Assembly (NCBI GenBank): GCA_963855995.1
Contig: OY979717.1
Coordinates: 68,370,354 to 68,434,353, forward strand
DNA: 64,000 nucleotides
DNA from: Muricea muricata
Lineage: Eukaryota > Cnidaria > Anthozoa > Malacalcyonacea > Plexauridae
Direction: 5' to 3'
The notes beneath the pieces are model-generated. The model worked only from the letters and a program-made list of their open reading frames with translations, did no database searches and was not told where the DNA came from. Below, one piece after another: positions 1 to 11,440 of this stretch (position 1 is the first letter of the stretch; each line of letters opens with the position of its first letter). Both the position numbers and the translations under genes were made by a program.

Positions 1-86
<86 letters not shown>
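1..86. repeat. (TA)n microsatellite
   Basis: Uninterrupted TA dinucleotide run from the window edge to the left arm of a palindrome. It probably continues beyond the window. Confidence 0.98.
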
Positions 87-90
<4 letters not shown>

Positions 91-293
91 AGAAGAAAAG
101 ACAAACTTGAATTACTTCATAAATTTTATTCACTACAATATTGTTTCGTATGGCAAGCAAGGCTTGCCACATTTGTCAGGTGAAAACGCGGTTTTCACCT
201 GACGAATGTGGCAAGCCTTGCTTGCCATACGAAACAATATTGTAGTGAATAAAATTTATGAAGTAATTCAAGTTTGTCTTTTCTTCTTCTCTA
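85..293. repeat. Near-perfect foldback (palindromic) element in TA repeats
   Basis: The left arm (85-187) and right arm (191-293) are reverse complements, about 103 bp each, separated by three bases (188-190). I see only one clear mismatch. The outer arm ends read TATAGAGAAGAAG and its complement. TA repeat abuts the left side and lies 58 bp beyond the right side. No ORF is present. It looks like a foldback MITE or a recent inverted duplication targeted to TA-rich DNA; no longer target duplication could be told apart from the TA background. Confidence 0.9.
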
Positions 294-347
294 CACGCTC
301 TACTACGGTATTGAGCACTCTATTTATATGATTCAAAACTGGATATT

Positions 348-529
<182 letters not shown>

Positions 530-540
<11 letters not shown>

Positions 541-620
541 TAGCACTGATGAAGATCCGAGCTTACGGATTGAAAGCTCTGCGATAATAAATTTATGTGG
601 TGTTTCCACAAAGCTTAACA
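530..620 (+). ncRNA. Hammerhead-ribozyme-like motif (tentative)
   Basis: A hairpin at 530-545 (TGCTAT/ATAGCA) is followed directly by the core box CTGATGA (546-552). A 6-bp stem (554-559 with 566-571, one G.T pair) and the second core box GAAA (572-575) come next. This order resembles the minimal hammerhead motifs carried by Penelope-like retroelements. Against it, one extra A (553) lies between the core and stem II, and no convincing full-length stem III is visible. It could be a decayed ribozyme, a retroelement end fragment, or chance. Confidence 0.25.
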
Positions 621-808
621 AGTATAGGTCAGATTTTGCTCATAATTTTCAACTTCCTGTGTATGCAACTTTATTACAGTATATACTGTAAGTGTATACT
701 AAACAGATTAGGTTATTCCTATAATATTTTTACTCAGTTTCAAGGAGGCCATCAGATATAGTGAACTTGAAATAGTAATAAAAATCTACCATCATTTTTA
801 TATTATAG

Positions 809-3800
809 AAAATAAGTGGTGCTGTTCGTAATTTAGAAAAAACAACAAGAGAGATTCTAGCAGTTTTACAAGGTGTTCACCATAGTTCAGAGGAAAAACG
901 TAAGAATTTTTTGTCACTTTCATCTGTTTCCTTGTAAAACCCCAGGGGACACTAGCTCAAATTGCATACTCAATTTGTCAATCGTAACATATACCATACG
1001 CAATGGCGTAGCAGCCAGACAATTTAGTCTCGCTATGCAAATTTCAGGTTATTTTCAAGCTATTATCATTATTCATTTATTTAGAAATTGATTGTTTTCG
1101 CAGTCAATGAACATGAAAATATTTGCCTAGCAGAATTTAGTCGTTGGGCTGGTTGTGTTGCTGACCATATGATGTACTGTTGTGATTTGTGACAAATTAT
1201 CCAATATCAACCATGTAATGTTTGTTTTTTCAGCCCGAATGATAAAATTATGGCGTATAACAGTATACAGTTGCCTTTAAACTGTGATTTTCTCCCTGCA
1301 CAATTTGTCAAATAACACTGGAGTATACAGCAAGTTCAATAGGTGGCCTAGAGCTGGGTTTAGGTTTTTCCTCCTCAGAGCCTCCTACACTTGTTTCTCT
1401 AACTGTCTGGCTCCCTTCATCTTGCCAACTGTCTATTCCTGCCATGATATTACTTTGTAGATCTTCCGGCTAGATCTCAAAATCACCTTACCCTCCCACC
1501 CCTTCCATTCCCACATCAGGCATCAATGCTACATGCATAAAATTTATGAGTTGTTGAAGGTTGTTGAAAACAGGATTGAACAATGTTGCTGTGTAACATT
1601 TGAAAAATGTATAACGTGCAACACTTCTACAGTATGTGTTGCGTGAAAAATAACCTCCAATAATTAACCAGTGAGCTCTCATCAGAAAATGTCATAATTT
1701 TTTCGTTAGATGTAGCTGCAATTTGTGCACAAGTTGAAGAAATGTTTGGAACTCTGAAACTGCAATTTTCTGAGCTCATCCTGTTAATACCAGCTGGACA
1801 ATACTACAGGTGAACTATTAGTCAGGGGAGGTACAGTACATAATTATACAAAAATTCATGTTAACCGACCCTGTCGAGGGAAATTTTATTTTGCTTTTAA
1901 AATGCCCGTTGGTCTCGCCAGCATAACAATTCGGAATGTTGTTTGGCCAAATTTTTCTTGTGAGCTTTGGCCTACACATTTTTCTTCACTTTCTCTATAT
2001 AATAGCCCAGCCGATTGGCGTAAAGTGATAAAGCAATTGTGCATTTTATGATACAAGCACACAACTTGCCATGATTGTAGAGCATATTTAAGAAAAGCAT
2101 TTTTGCTATAGGTCCATAACAGGTTTTTTCGTAGACGCAACAAAATCGAGTTTTCTTACTAATGATATATTCAATTACTATTCCTTCGAAAAAACGAAAT
2201 TTCAGTTGTATTATGAGCGAAAACCTCTTATATCTATAGAAAGTTTGGCAGAAACTAAATATAAGACATTTAAGAGGAAAGTACGGGTTTTGAACCTGTT
2301 TTCGAGTTACAGGAGGTTGAAGTCGTTAAAAAAACAGCCCTTTGGAGTATTTTGCGGCATTTTTCACCTGTTTGAGCGCAAATATCTCATTTCAGACAAA
2401 CAAAATAGCATAAATGGCTTAAATGTCTTATATGTACTTTTTCGCGAACTTTCAATCCATTTTAGTAGCTTTTACTCAAATTGAACTAGAAATTTCACTT
2501 TTTCATAACGTATAGTACATTAATAGATAAAGGTGACAAAAACTTGATTTTTTGACAAGCATATGTAAACCTGCAATGGCCTTATAACTAAATCACTCAC
2601 TCACGACTTGTCATAACTGTATGCCAAGTTTTATGCTTGTATCATCAAGTGCACATTGTTTTCACTTATCTGCAAGACTATAAAATTCTACTGTTGTCAA
2701 AAAAGTAAAATTTTAGATTATTGGGCCGGAAAAATAACTTGTCATCAAAAACTTAAAAGAACTATATGAATATTACGAAAAGATAAGATGTTTTTCCAAT
2801 AAACGAATCTGAAATTTTACCTTTTTGACAATAATAGAATTTTATAGGGAAAGTTAAGAAAAACATCATGTAAAACATCATCTGAAATTGTTACGTTGGG
2901 CAATCCAACGGACAATTTGAGAGCAAAATGAAACGACCCCTCGAGAAGGAAAGTAAAATTACCTCTACCTCCATGACTATATGATCTTGTATAGTGACAG
3001 GAGAGGCCAAGATTTGTTGATTTCTCAGGGGTGGAGGGGAGCATTTAAAAGTTTGAGAATGGTCAAACCATTGCATTGGTAAAAATGTGGTTTTTGATGG
3101 CACCTGCCGTCGCGGTAAAAAGTGGGAACATTTCAATCATTTTGATGGCACCTGCAGTCGCGGTAAAAATGTTCATATCACTCCTGCTATGCAGTCCAAT
3201 AATTGCTAGAATACCTTACACTTACCAGAAATAATTAGGACGAATCATAGTAGCATACTATTGCAAATGCTGTAATTTGATTGGCTACAGTACTCGCTAT
3301 CTATTGCTCGATAGATAGCGAGTAGCAAAATAATTTTTCTAGTTTGTTTTTTTTTCTATTCAAAGACAATTTGTGATAGTTTTTTTTGCAAAATGACTTA
3401 AAAATGAAATATTTATTTCAGATTCTACTCCACCCAACTTCGGGCTTTGCCCTCATCAACTATCACCGCATAGAAATCTCGAGCTCGTAATCTAATTGTT
3501 AATTAGTGTCATCGTGTTCAGGTAAAACTAAATTGTTTTCCCACAGGTTTCATGATCAGTGGAGGTTTGTGAGTCAAAGAGCGTCCTTTCTTGCTTCGTT
3601 TCTGGTTTATTTGAAGTTTGACAGATTGGTAACGCGAAAAGAAGTTGCTACGATGCTTGGAAGTAAGTAGATTATCACATGCATAGGGCTAAGAATATAT
3701 TAAATCTCAAGCATGCAATGTGTTTACACCAGACTAGGGTCGGTTGGTCGGGTAGGGTAAAGTATAATACATAATAGTCTCCTCAGTCTCACTTCGTACT

Positions 3801-6800
3801 GTACTGATGTTGTGTAAACAATGGAAGCGATTGCACACAAATGTGAATAAACTTCGAGATTTGCGATCATGTATAACTCTATAAGTTTGTGTCTCTAGGG
3901 TACCAGTGTGTGGTCGCCTAATTCACCAGCTTTCCATAGTGCACCTGCTCGCATATATAATACTTTGGATGCGCAAAAAAACCAGATTTATTTCGAGTGT
4001 TGAATATGATATCGCACAAATGAGCGCAGAGAACGAGTGAGAAATATTATTTCTCAAACTCATGAATAATTCATGATGAAAACAAAAAGGAAATCACTAC
4101 ATATCGTTGTCTTGATGCCGTGGCCGTAAATTGCCCATAAATTAACTCAACTTTCGTGTCGAATTTCTCGCTAAATTCAAGTTCGTTTGAGAAGTAAACT
4201 CGAAATTGTTTATTACCAGCGTACAAAACACCTCAAAGTGTGTGTAGAAAACGCGGCTAGCGTCTTATTTTCAACACACTTTTCGGTGTTTTATAAGACG
4301 ATACTAAACGATTTCTCGTTCATTGTATCTGTGTAAAGTAGATAATATGTTATCGTGCACATAAGTTTGCGGTTAGCTGTTTAACTGTGACTTTTCTGGC
4401 CTTTTAATTAACCTGGAGTGATATTTCCAATATGGCGACTGACAAGGAGTTGACCAATGTGTCTTACATGACTGTATTGAAAGAAATTTGAATAAATGTG
4501 ATTTTGAAAACGTGGAAATCAACTTGATATTCTTATTATGTCACTTGCCACATGATGGGACTTTTTCTGGCTTCGATATTTTGCATTGTGTTGCTGCACT
4601 GAGATAATATTACTTTCCCAGTTTAGTTAAAATTGACTTTCTGAATTACCACATTCACAGATACGTGTACGCATACGTACCTATTTTTATATATTACGTC
4701 CAACAAGAGAAATAAATATGGTATTTCTAAGCACCCATGTATATATTGTGTTCATGATATAAACTACAGTCTTTTTTGGCGATATAAAATATTTATAAGC
4801 TACGATTGATGGTTGCTTGGAAAGCGATAATTTTCATAACATGTGAAATTATCATAAATAATCTCACACAGAGATTATCAGTTTTATTAGTGCCCAAAAT
4901 TCCTTTCAAAACTCATTAATTATTCATGACCTAATTATCCAATATCCAGTGCTAAATAAGAAGCTGATTATATGGTCCCGCTTACCCGGGATTAAGTGAA
5001 GCGTAAAATGATCTTGCGGTATTGAAAAATGTCATTTTATGAAACGAAACGACCAAAGTTCGAATGCTTTCAGCATTGATCAATACAAAGATAGATTTAA
5101 CAAAAATTAATGCGATATACACCATTTTGTTTACTTCATATTTCGGCAAAACGAAAATCTCAAGCAATCAAGGATTACACATTTTTTACAACGTAAACTA
5201 TGACTTATTTCAATACCTCAAAATCATGTTACGCTTCACGTAATCCCAGGTAAGCGGGATCATATAATCAGCTCCTAAGTCACGTGCATGCCTCTTTATA
5301 CCTGCTAGAGAACACTTTATTTTGCAATATTACAAAAGATGATTGTCATGCAAATTATATAAAGAATTTTATATAAAGATTTTTATATAAAGATTTGGCT
5401 TTGTTATGCAAATGTTTTTGAAGCCATTTAAAACACTCGCATGACGTTTTATTTGCACAAAGCGCTCGTGTCTTTATATACAAATAATGAATGTTTATGA
5501 GTGCAATAGTAAGAATATTTTCATTCGGTGAAAGATGGAATGTTCTATTCAACGAGGTGATAGTCGAGTTGAATAGAACATTTCATCTTTCAACAAATGA
5601 AAATATTCTTACTATTGCACGAATAAAAACATTCATTATTTGTTTTATATAATACCAAAATAGGCTATTGCTTTTCAAATAAAAACAATTTATTAAAAAA
5701 CAAACAAAAAGAGTGCAATAGTAAAAAACGTATTGTACTTTTGCACTCTGGAGAGTGCAATAGTATTTTCCTATTGCACTCTTGGGAAATAGAACTTTCT
5801 ATTCGACATCACGTGACCAAAATCAACCAATTACACGATCTGAATTTAACAAGGTATTATATAATACCTAATAAAACACTCCTGCTCGTGTTTTAAATAG
5901 CACATAAAGCACTGTACTTTATATGAGAAAGTGAAATAATTATGTGCTACCAGACCATTCCAAAAATTTTCGCGGGTCTATCAGGTCACATTGCTTTTGC
6001 CGAGTATATTTTTCGCATTTACTTCATAACTTAAACATTGCGCATTTTCTCACTATAGAATTCTTGTTTTGCAGTTAAAGTAAAACGTGAAGAAGGATTT
6101 CATATTGATCTGGATGACTTTCTCACTGGGTTGTTGTTCTTGGCCAATGAATTGGTAAGTCACTATCTGGATGATGATGCTTCATTGGAGTAATTTATAC
6201 ATGTAGTGCATAAGCGATATTGATCTATTACTCTAAGCTGATCGTCTAGTTTAAAATTGGGCGTTACCTCAAAAAAAAACGTACTGGAGTTTTCCTCTGA
6301 CTACATGGGTTCAGCAGGTCACTACTGAGCATCGCGTTAACTAAGGAAGTCCTGGAAACATTAATCGGCAAGACATGACACGAAAATGTAGATCTTTATC
6401 GTTCACTTAAAAAAGAAAAGTGAAAATGTAAACAGATATTGGAAGACCAGCAATATTGAAACAAAGTGGATACGATTGGTGACAAATGTGGCAATTTGGA
6501 GGTACATATGTTCCAAATGTTGAGAGTGTAATGCCAGAAATAGAACTAGATGTGGTGTCTAATATGGAAACAAATATGACTAATATAGAAAAGACAGTAA
6601 TTGAAAAGAAAATGTCATCTCTGCACGAAGGGATATGCACAAAAAAAGGGCCCGAGAAATTAGAAAAAAAAGAAGCAAAAAAGCTAATGTAACTGCATGT
6701 GGTGTGATTGTCTTCGTAAAGGTCTTTAATGACCTCAACTGAACATGGTCGCCATTGCAACTTACATTCCACGTGATGAATCGACATGATGTCACAATAA

Positions 6801-7818
6801 CTTGAAGTTTTTATTTCTTATTTGACAACTTTGATATGATTAAATAGAATATGTAAATAGTAGAATAAGACTATATGATAGAATAAGACTATGATATGAT
6901 TAAAATAAGTAGAATAAGACTATGATATAGAGACAAGATATGATATACTTATAAGTAGAATAAGACTATGATATGATTAAATAGGTAGAATATTGTCCCC
7001 CAAATTTAACCAGGGCAATTGCGGCTTACAGAAACAAGGACGGGTGAGAATACTGCATGGACCTGATCGCATTGTCGCCACCAGTCACTATCAACCGACC
7101 ATTATAAAGTACTAATTTATATTGATAGGTTGATAGTTGTTGGTTGCGTTGATGTTAGTACAATTGAATGAACGATAAAAGCTGAAGCACAAGATGGAAG
7201 TATGTCATTTTTGCAACGTGTTGCCATGTGGTAAAATACGAATATTGTTGTAAATCTTGGTGATGATCCGTCAGTCATTGTCAGGTATCATTTGGTGTAT
7301 ATAGCGCTGTATGTAAATAGTGGTAAATAAAAACATGTAGTTAAATTTCTTCCTTCTGAAAGGTCTTCGTCGACAGCTCTTATAACCTTAGAAAGGGTAT
7401 GGTAAAAGAAGTAAGAGTACTACTGTAGCTAGGGCATGTTAAAACACAAACACAACAGTGTCACTGTTACTAAGGCGTGACAAAACAATCACAACAGTAT
7501 ACTAACTAGGGCATGGTAAAATAATCACAACAGCCTTAGATTACACCCTCCAGTGACTCAGCAATTCTACCTATAAAGTTAGTTTATTTTATATTTCATG
7601 TTTCCTAGTCGAGATTGGCAGTAAATAGTGTGACAGCTGAAGAGTATCAACGGCCTCAAAAGATTGCTACGTTTGTCTCGGAATTGGATGCTGGATTTCG
7701 ATTACTAAATCTCAAGAATGATTTCTTACGGAAAAAGTTTGATGGACTGAAATATGATTTAAAGAAAATTGAAGAAGTTGTATACGATATTAAAATAAGA
7801 GGTTTAATAAAGTCATAA
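809..7818 (+). CDS. TSN: Translin (5'-partial, five exons)
   Basis: Exons: 809-899, 1710-1809, 3547-3662, 6075-6154, 7609-7818; every junction is GT-AG and the phases join (C|AT, AG|G, A|TT, phase 0). The 597 coding bases give 198 residues and a TAA stop. Translin is an RNA- and single-stranded-DNA-binding protein that forms an octamer and pairs with TRAX in the C3PO nuclease, which helps remove the passenger strand in RNA interference. Family signatures are clear: TREILAVLQGVH in the first exon, LVTRKEV and GFHIDLDDFL in the middle, and GFRLLNLKNDFLRKKFDGLKYD then EEVVYD in the last. Human translin is 228 residues; about 26 N-terminal residues (exon 1) are missing here and probably lie left of the window. 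The C-terminus is short (RGLIKS) compared with the human tail. Confidence 0.96.
3085..3172. repeat. Short tandem duplication
   Basis: Two copies of a unit of about 53 bp containing TTGATGGCACCTGC and GTCGCGGTAAAAA, in translin intron sequence. Confidence 0.7.
3287..3325. repeat. Short palindrome
   Basis: ACTCGCTATCTATTG / CGATAGATAGCGAGT hairpin in the intron between translin exons at 3662 and 6075. Confidence 0.7.
4962..5273. repeat. Foldback MITE, 312 bp
   Basis: The left end (AGCTGATTATATG, then a CCCGCTTACC block) is the reverse complement of the right end. Similarity extends about 70 bp inwards with mismatches. There is no coding potential; it is a non-autonomous element in a translin intron. 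Confidence 0.8.
5476..5651. repeat. Foldback MITE of the 'GAGTGCAATAGTAAG' family
   Basis: Inverted arms of about 75 bp: AATAATGAATG, then GTGCAATAGTAAGAATATT, then TCTTTCACC-like sequence and the complements. It is followed at 5710-5800 by further inverted GAGTGCAATAG units. Related copies occur near 38430-38530 and 38700-38905 in VPS16 introns. Confidence 0.8.
6823..6992. repeat. Minisatellite-like repeat
   Basis: Several imperfect direct repeats of GTAGAATAAGACTATGATATGATTAA-like units in the last translin intron. Confidence 0.75.
7390..7535. repeat. Imperfect tandem repeat, ~50-bp unit
   Basis: Three degenerate copies of an AGGGCATGGTAAAA ... CACAACAGT unit just upstream of the final translin exon. 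Confidence 0.65.
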
Positions 7819-9213
7819 TGTATAATATATGTTATGGTAAACAGTCATCTAGTGCTTTTCCAGTTAATGCCATCCAGGTGAAAAGAGGAAAACGAGAATG
7901 TCCAATGATGAGAATTGAGCACGAAAGATTTTGTCTCGCGGTCTGGTCAAACAAGAATCAGTCGTTAATGAGATGTGCTGATAAAACATTGTCCGAAACG
8001 CGACTGTCTGAAAAGGGTCACGACCAACCTATATGCTAACAGACTTTGGGAATAGCTGGTCATACGAATGGAACACAATAAATTGTAGTCCACAAATTGA
8101 TTTTCTAAAAAACACGAATTACAAACCATGGCGACGTTTATATCAAAACTCCAACCACAAAGCCTGATCATTTTAGTTTCATATTTACCCTTCGAAAATT
8201 TAAATCATTTTAGGTTCATATTTGCCTTTCGAAAATTTTATCTGGAAGTGACTGAGAAAATATTTAATGACAAATCTCAAATGAGGCTGTTTATAATACA
8301 TTTTACCGGTTAAGGAAAAAAAATGCTAAAAGCACTAGGAAAATGGCGATGACGTGCGTAGACCCCAACAGGGCTCGCAACGACCGGAACGGGTCAATGA
8401 CGAAATTTGGTCGTAAAGATGAAAGACACCCAAGAAGGTGACCATCAATTTTGCCGTGACTGATTTATGGTTAGGATTTTCTTGCTACTTTATAAAACTT
8501 TTCTTTCGACTTAAAGTTGTCAATTATTACATGCTAACCATTACTAATAGCAATTTGATGTGAAAAATCATTGTATTGTAGCGTCTTCTCATGTTCAATG
8601 CAAGATGGTGATAGAAGGGTTAATTAGACCACACGTAAACAAGAGAACCAGAATTTTTAGCGTAGAATGTGTTTGCGTTCTGTAGCATCGTAAAATTTGA
8701 CCGCGGACAACTTTTTTAGCTCCTTTTTAGGGTGATTAACAGGAGTAAATTAGCGCCAGACTTAATACCAATCCAATTATTAATTAACAACATGTCAGTT
8801 GTTTCACCACAGGTGTTCACCACTCTTGTTAATTTAAGTAAATAACTGTAATCCCCTTTAACAAATTTCATGGAATTAAACAAGAGAAACAAAACATCAG
8901 TGGTACTCGCTAAGTTGATAAACCAGTTACTGAACTTGTTCTTAAAAACCAGTTTTAAACATTTAACTTTTAAACGGATGATATAAAAATCTCAGCATGA
9001 GCGAGTGTGAAGATCCCGTGAGAAATTTGTCCTTATGAAATCCTCCTAATGAAAGTGTTTTATGAAACCGACAACGAAGTAGCGTAACAGGCTAATTACG
9101 AACAACATTAAATTCTTTGAACATTTCATTTCTATTTTGTTTTTATTAAACAATTATTATTAACTCGTTGAAAATACAAGCACTCTTTCGGTCCTGGCCA
9201 CTTTCGCGTCAAA
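7819..9213. other. Intergenic region between convergent TSN and the filamin-like gene
   Basis: No supported gene. The short ORFs here lack family similarity and splice context. An AATAAA on the minus strand near 9143-9148 may be the poly(A) signal of the gene at 9214-10482. Confidence 0.6.
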
Positions 9214-10482
9214 TTAAACGTACGTTTTGAATACAAATTGATCGTCCATGGATAGCTGTCTAACACAAACCTCTTTCTTCACTACAATTTCGCTCTCTGA
9301 ATCTTCTTCTTTCAAAATACAACAAAACTCGGCTTTGCCTATTTCTTGAGCCCTTGTCTTAAACTGGAGTTGTCCTTCGTAAACTTGAGGTGGAGTAACT
9401 TCGATGGCTGGTTCAACATGAATTTTGACGTCGCAATTCTTATGCACTTTATTTCCATATATGTCAACAATGTCCGCATGACATAACATCCACAATCCTA
9501 CAAATACTGCATCACGCTGGGTTTTATAGCGTTTCACTGTAGGATTATCCACTTCAAATACGAAATTTGAAATAGAAAACGAGGACAAAGGCAACACGTT
9601 AACGTAGAAAGGACTACATTGAACGATTTCGTCATTTACATAAAAAAACACTGTGAACTCTTTCGCTTGACGTTTAGTTAATTTAAAAACAGTTTTACGT
9701 GTAACACCAGAAAATATTATCTCGTCTCCTATTTTGACTGCGAGTTTTAACTTTGTTTTCTTGGGCAAAGCTTCCCCTTTAGTATCTCGTACAGTAATTT
9801 GTAAGTGTACGGGAGTCCCTGCTTCAATGACACCAATGCCATGAGGTAGCACAGTACTTTCAACGAAACTGTGAGTTGCAGAAGCTTGTGGGTGTGATAA
9901 GAAATATGATGTAGTTCTCTGGCTTCTTTCCACAGGATCCGAGAACGAGAAAGAGGACACTGTGGAGCTAGGACTGGGTGATAAATAACATTGTGAGACA
10001 GGTGATTTATTAAGTTGCAAGCGGGAAATATTTGCCAGTCTAGAGTCATATTCCTCACTCATACTCAATGCACTCAGATCAGGTTTGGAGCTATTTGCTG
10101 AAGATAATGGACTAACCATTGGGCTAGCAGCTTTTATCTTAAACTTAATCTCGTCATCAGCGAGTCTATATTTCCATCCCAGATCTAACTTCACCCTGGT
10201 GAGCTTGACTACAGAACTCGCAGATAAGTTGATATATATATTACACTTGTCACGCGAAATGCGGGAAACACAGCAATGGGCAACATTAGGTTCCTCCACA
10301 AGACTGCTTCTGGCATACAGTTCGTAATCGAGTCGAATATCATCGAGACTTGCACTTGTGTCTTTATGTTTTAGTTCTAAAGTGCAAAGCAATGTTTCTT
10401 CTCCGGGTACAATCAACTTGGCCTTGTTTGAAATGAGCACTTGTCGTCGAGCGAGGTATGGCACACAACAAATAGCAAACAT
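9214..10482 (-). CDS. Intronless gene with filamin-like Ig fold, unknown function
   Basis: A 422-residue single-exon ORF. Residues 1-120 look like a beta-rich domain. Residues 121-210 are Ser-rich and low in complexity, probably a disordered linker. Residues 220-297 resemble a filamin/ABP-type Ig repeat: AGTPVHLQITVRDTKG at the start and the signature end CSPFYVNV. Residues 305-405 look like a further Ig-like beta-sandwich (DIVDIYGNKV, then alternating hydrophobics to VVKKEVCV). I see no signal peptide or transmembrane segment. The first ATG gives MFAICCVPY. I cannot assign a function; actin cross-linking would not follow from one filamin-like fold. The lack of introns contrasts with its multi-exon neighbours and could mean a retrocopy or a lineage-specific gene. 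Confidence 0.75.
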   Translation of the reverse strand: MFAICCVPYLARRQVLISNKAKLIVPGEETLLCTLELKHKDTSASLDDIRLDYELYARSSLVEEPNVAHCCVSRISRDKCNIYINLSASSVVKLTRVKLDLGWKYRLADDEIKFKIKAASPMVSPLSSANSSKPDLSALSMSEEYDSRLANISRLQLNKSPVSQCYLSPSPSSTVSSFSFSDPVERSQRTTSYFLSHPQASATHSFVESTVLPHGIGVIEAGTPVHLQITVRDTKGEALPKKTKLKLAVKIGDEIIFSGVTRKTVFKLTKRQAKEFTVFFYVNDEIVQCSPFYVNVLPLSSFSISNFVFEVDNPTVKRYKTQRDAVFVGLWMLCHADIVDIYGNKVHKNCDVKIHVEPAIEVTPPQVYEGQLQFKTRAQEIGKAEFCCILKEEDSESEIVVKKEVCVRQLSMDDQFVFKTYV

Positions 10483-11077
10483 GGCTTATATCGTCAATGA
10501 CACTAAAACACAAAAGCTAATATCTCTCTCTTTACCCATACAAATAGCTTGACATCGTTAACACAACGCAGGCATTATTTGGAAGAATGACAAGTATTTG
10601 AAGCGTGTAATGTTTGCTCTATATTTAGCCAGCAAACGTGATGGTTTAAGTGGCAATTATTGAAACAAGTTGCTAATGAACATGCTTTAGCTTTTTTACT
10701 TCTTTTGGCGCGATCATAGGTCATTTTATGTATTTACCAGCCATGTTAATTGTTATTGAATATCTCTATCAGCTTCCAATGGTACAAGGTATCACTAGTT
10801 AATTAAATCCCAATAAATGAAACGGCACGATACTGTTAATAATTTGCGTTAAGATATGCAAAAAGTCGCGGTCAATGATTTCGCAGAGCTGATGTTCCAC
10901 TGAACGATTGTAACCGATGATTCAAACTGCAACTGTTGTCAATTTTCTTTGGCACGTAACCTACGTCAATTCGCAACGCACTCGCACACTGCTGGCAATG
11001 TTTCTCTTTTTTTGTTGCTTCTTCTTGAGATTAAAGTAATGGTTTTTGTTTTATAAGCGGGGGGGGGGGGGGGGGAG
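10483..11077. other. 5' flank of the filamin-like gene and LTR-element target
   Basis: No gene is visible. It should contain the promoter of the minus-strand gene ending at 10482. A run of 18 G (11058-11075) abuts the 5-bp target duplication GGGAG (11073-11077) of the LTR retrotransposon. Confidence 0.6.
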
Positions 11078-11320
11078 TGTATTGGATAGACATTGTATGT
11101 ATGAGAGTTCGTGCGATCGCCATATGAACGATGAAATTTATAAAACATTTTAATTTATGGGTCATGCGCAGCAACAAAACTGTGCATGGAGGAACAGTGT
11201 TTTACCACATAAAACATGTATCTCTTAGAGCGATAATTTTAATAAAAGTTTGATTTAAATTAAGACAATATAGTGCGTTGAAGCATGTTCTTCCGGTCTA
11301 TTTACTGGCATCCCAGTACA
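11078..11320 (+). repeat. 5' LTR of the BEL/Pao element
   Basis: 243 bp, TG...CA ends. It differs from the 3' LTR at about three positions (an A/G, a C/G and a G/T). Confidence 0.95.
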
Positions 11321-11440
11321 GTAAAACACTGAGTGAAAACGGCGTTCTAGAGTTGTAAAGAAGCCAAAATACGAAGGGGTTTTGCAACCCAAAGCTCGAG
11401 TATTGCTTGAAGACAATCTCAGAACCGGCCAAACTTAGTC

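Noticed and set aside
6407-6795. Overlapping ORFs on both strands (up to 126 codons)
   Set aside because: They lie in a translin intron, have no recognisable domain or splice context, and overlap each other in antisense.
7818-8313. Short ORFs downstream of translin
   Set aside because: No similarity and no start or splice support; treated as 3' flank.
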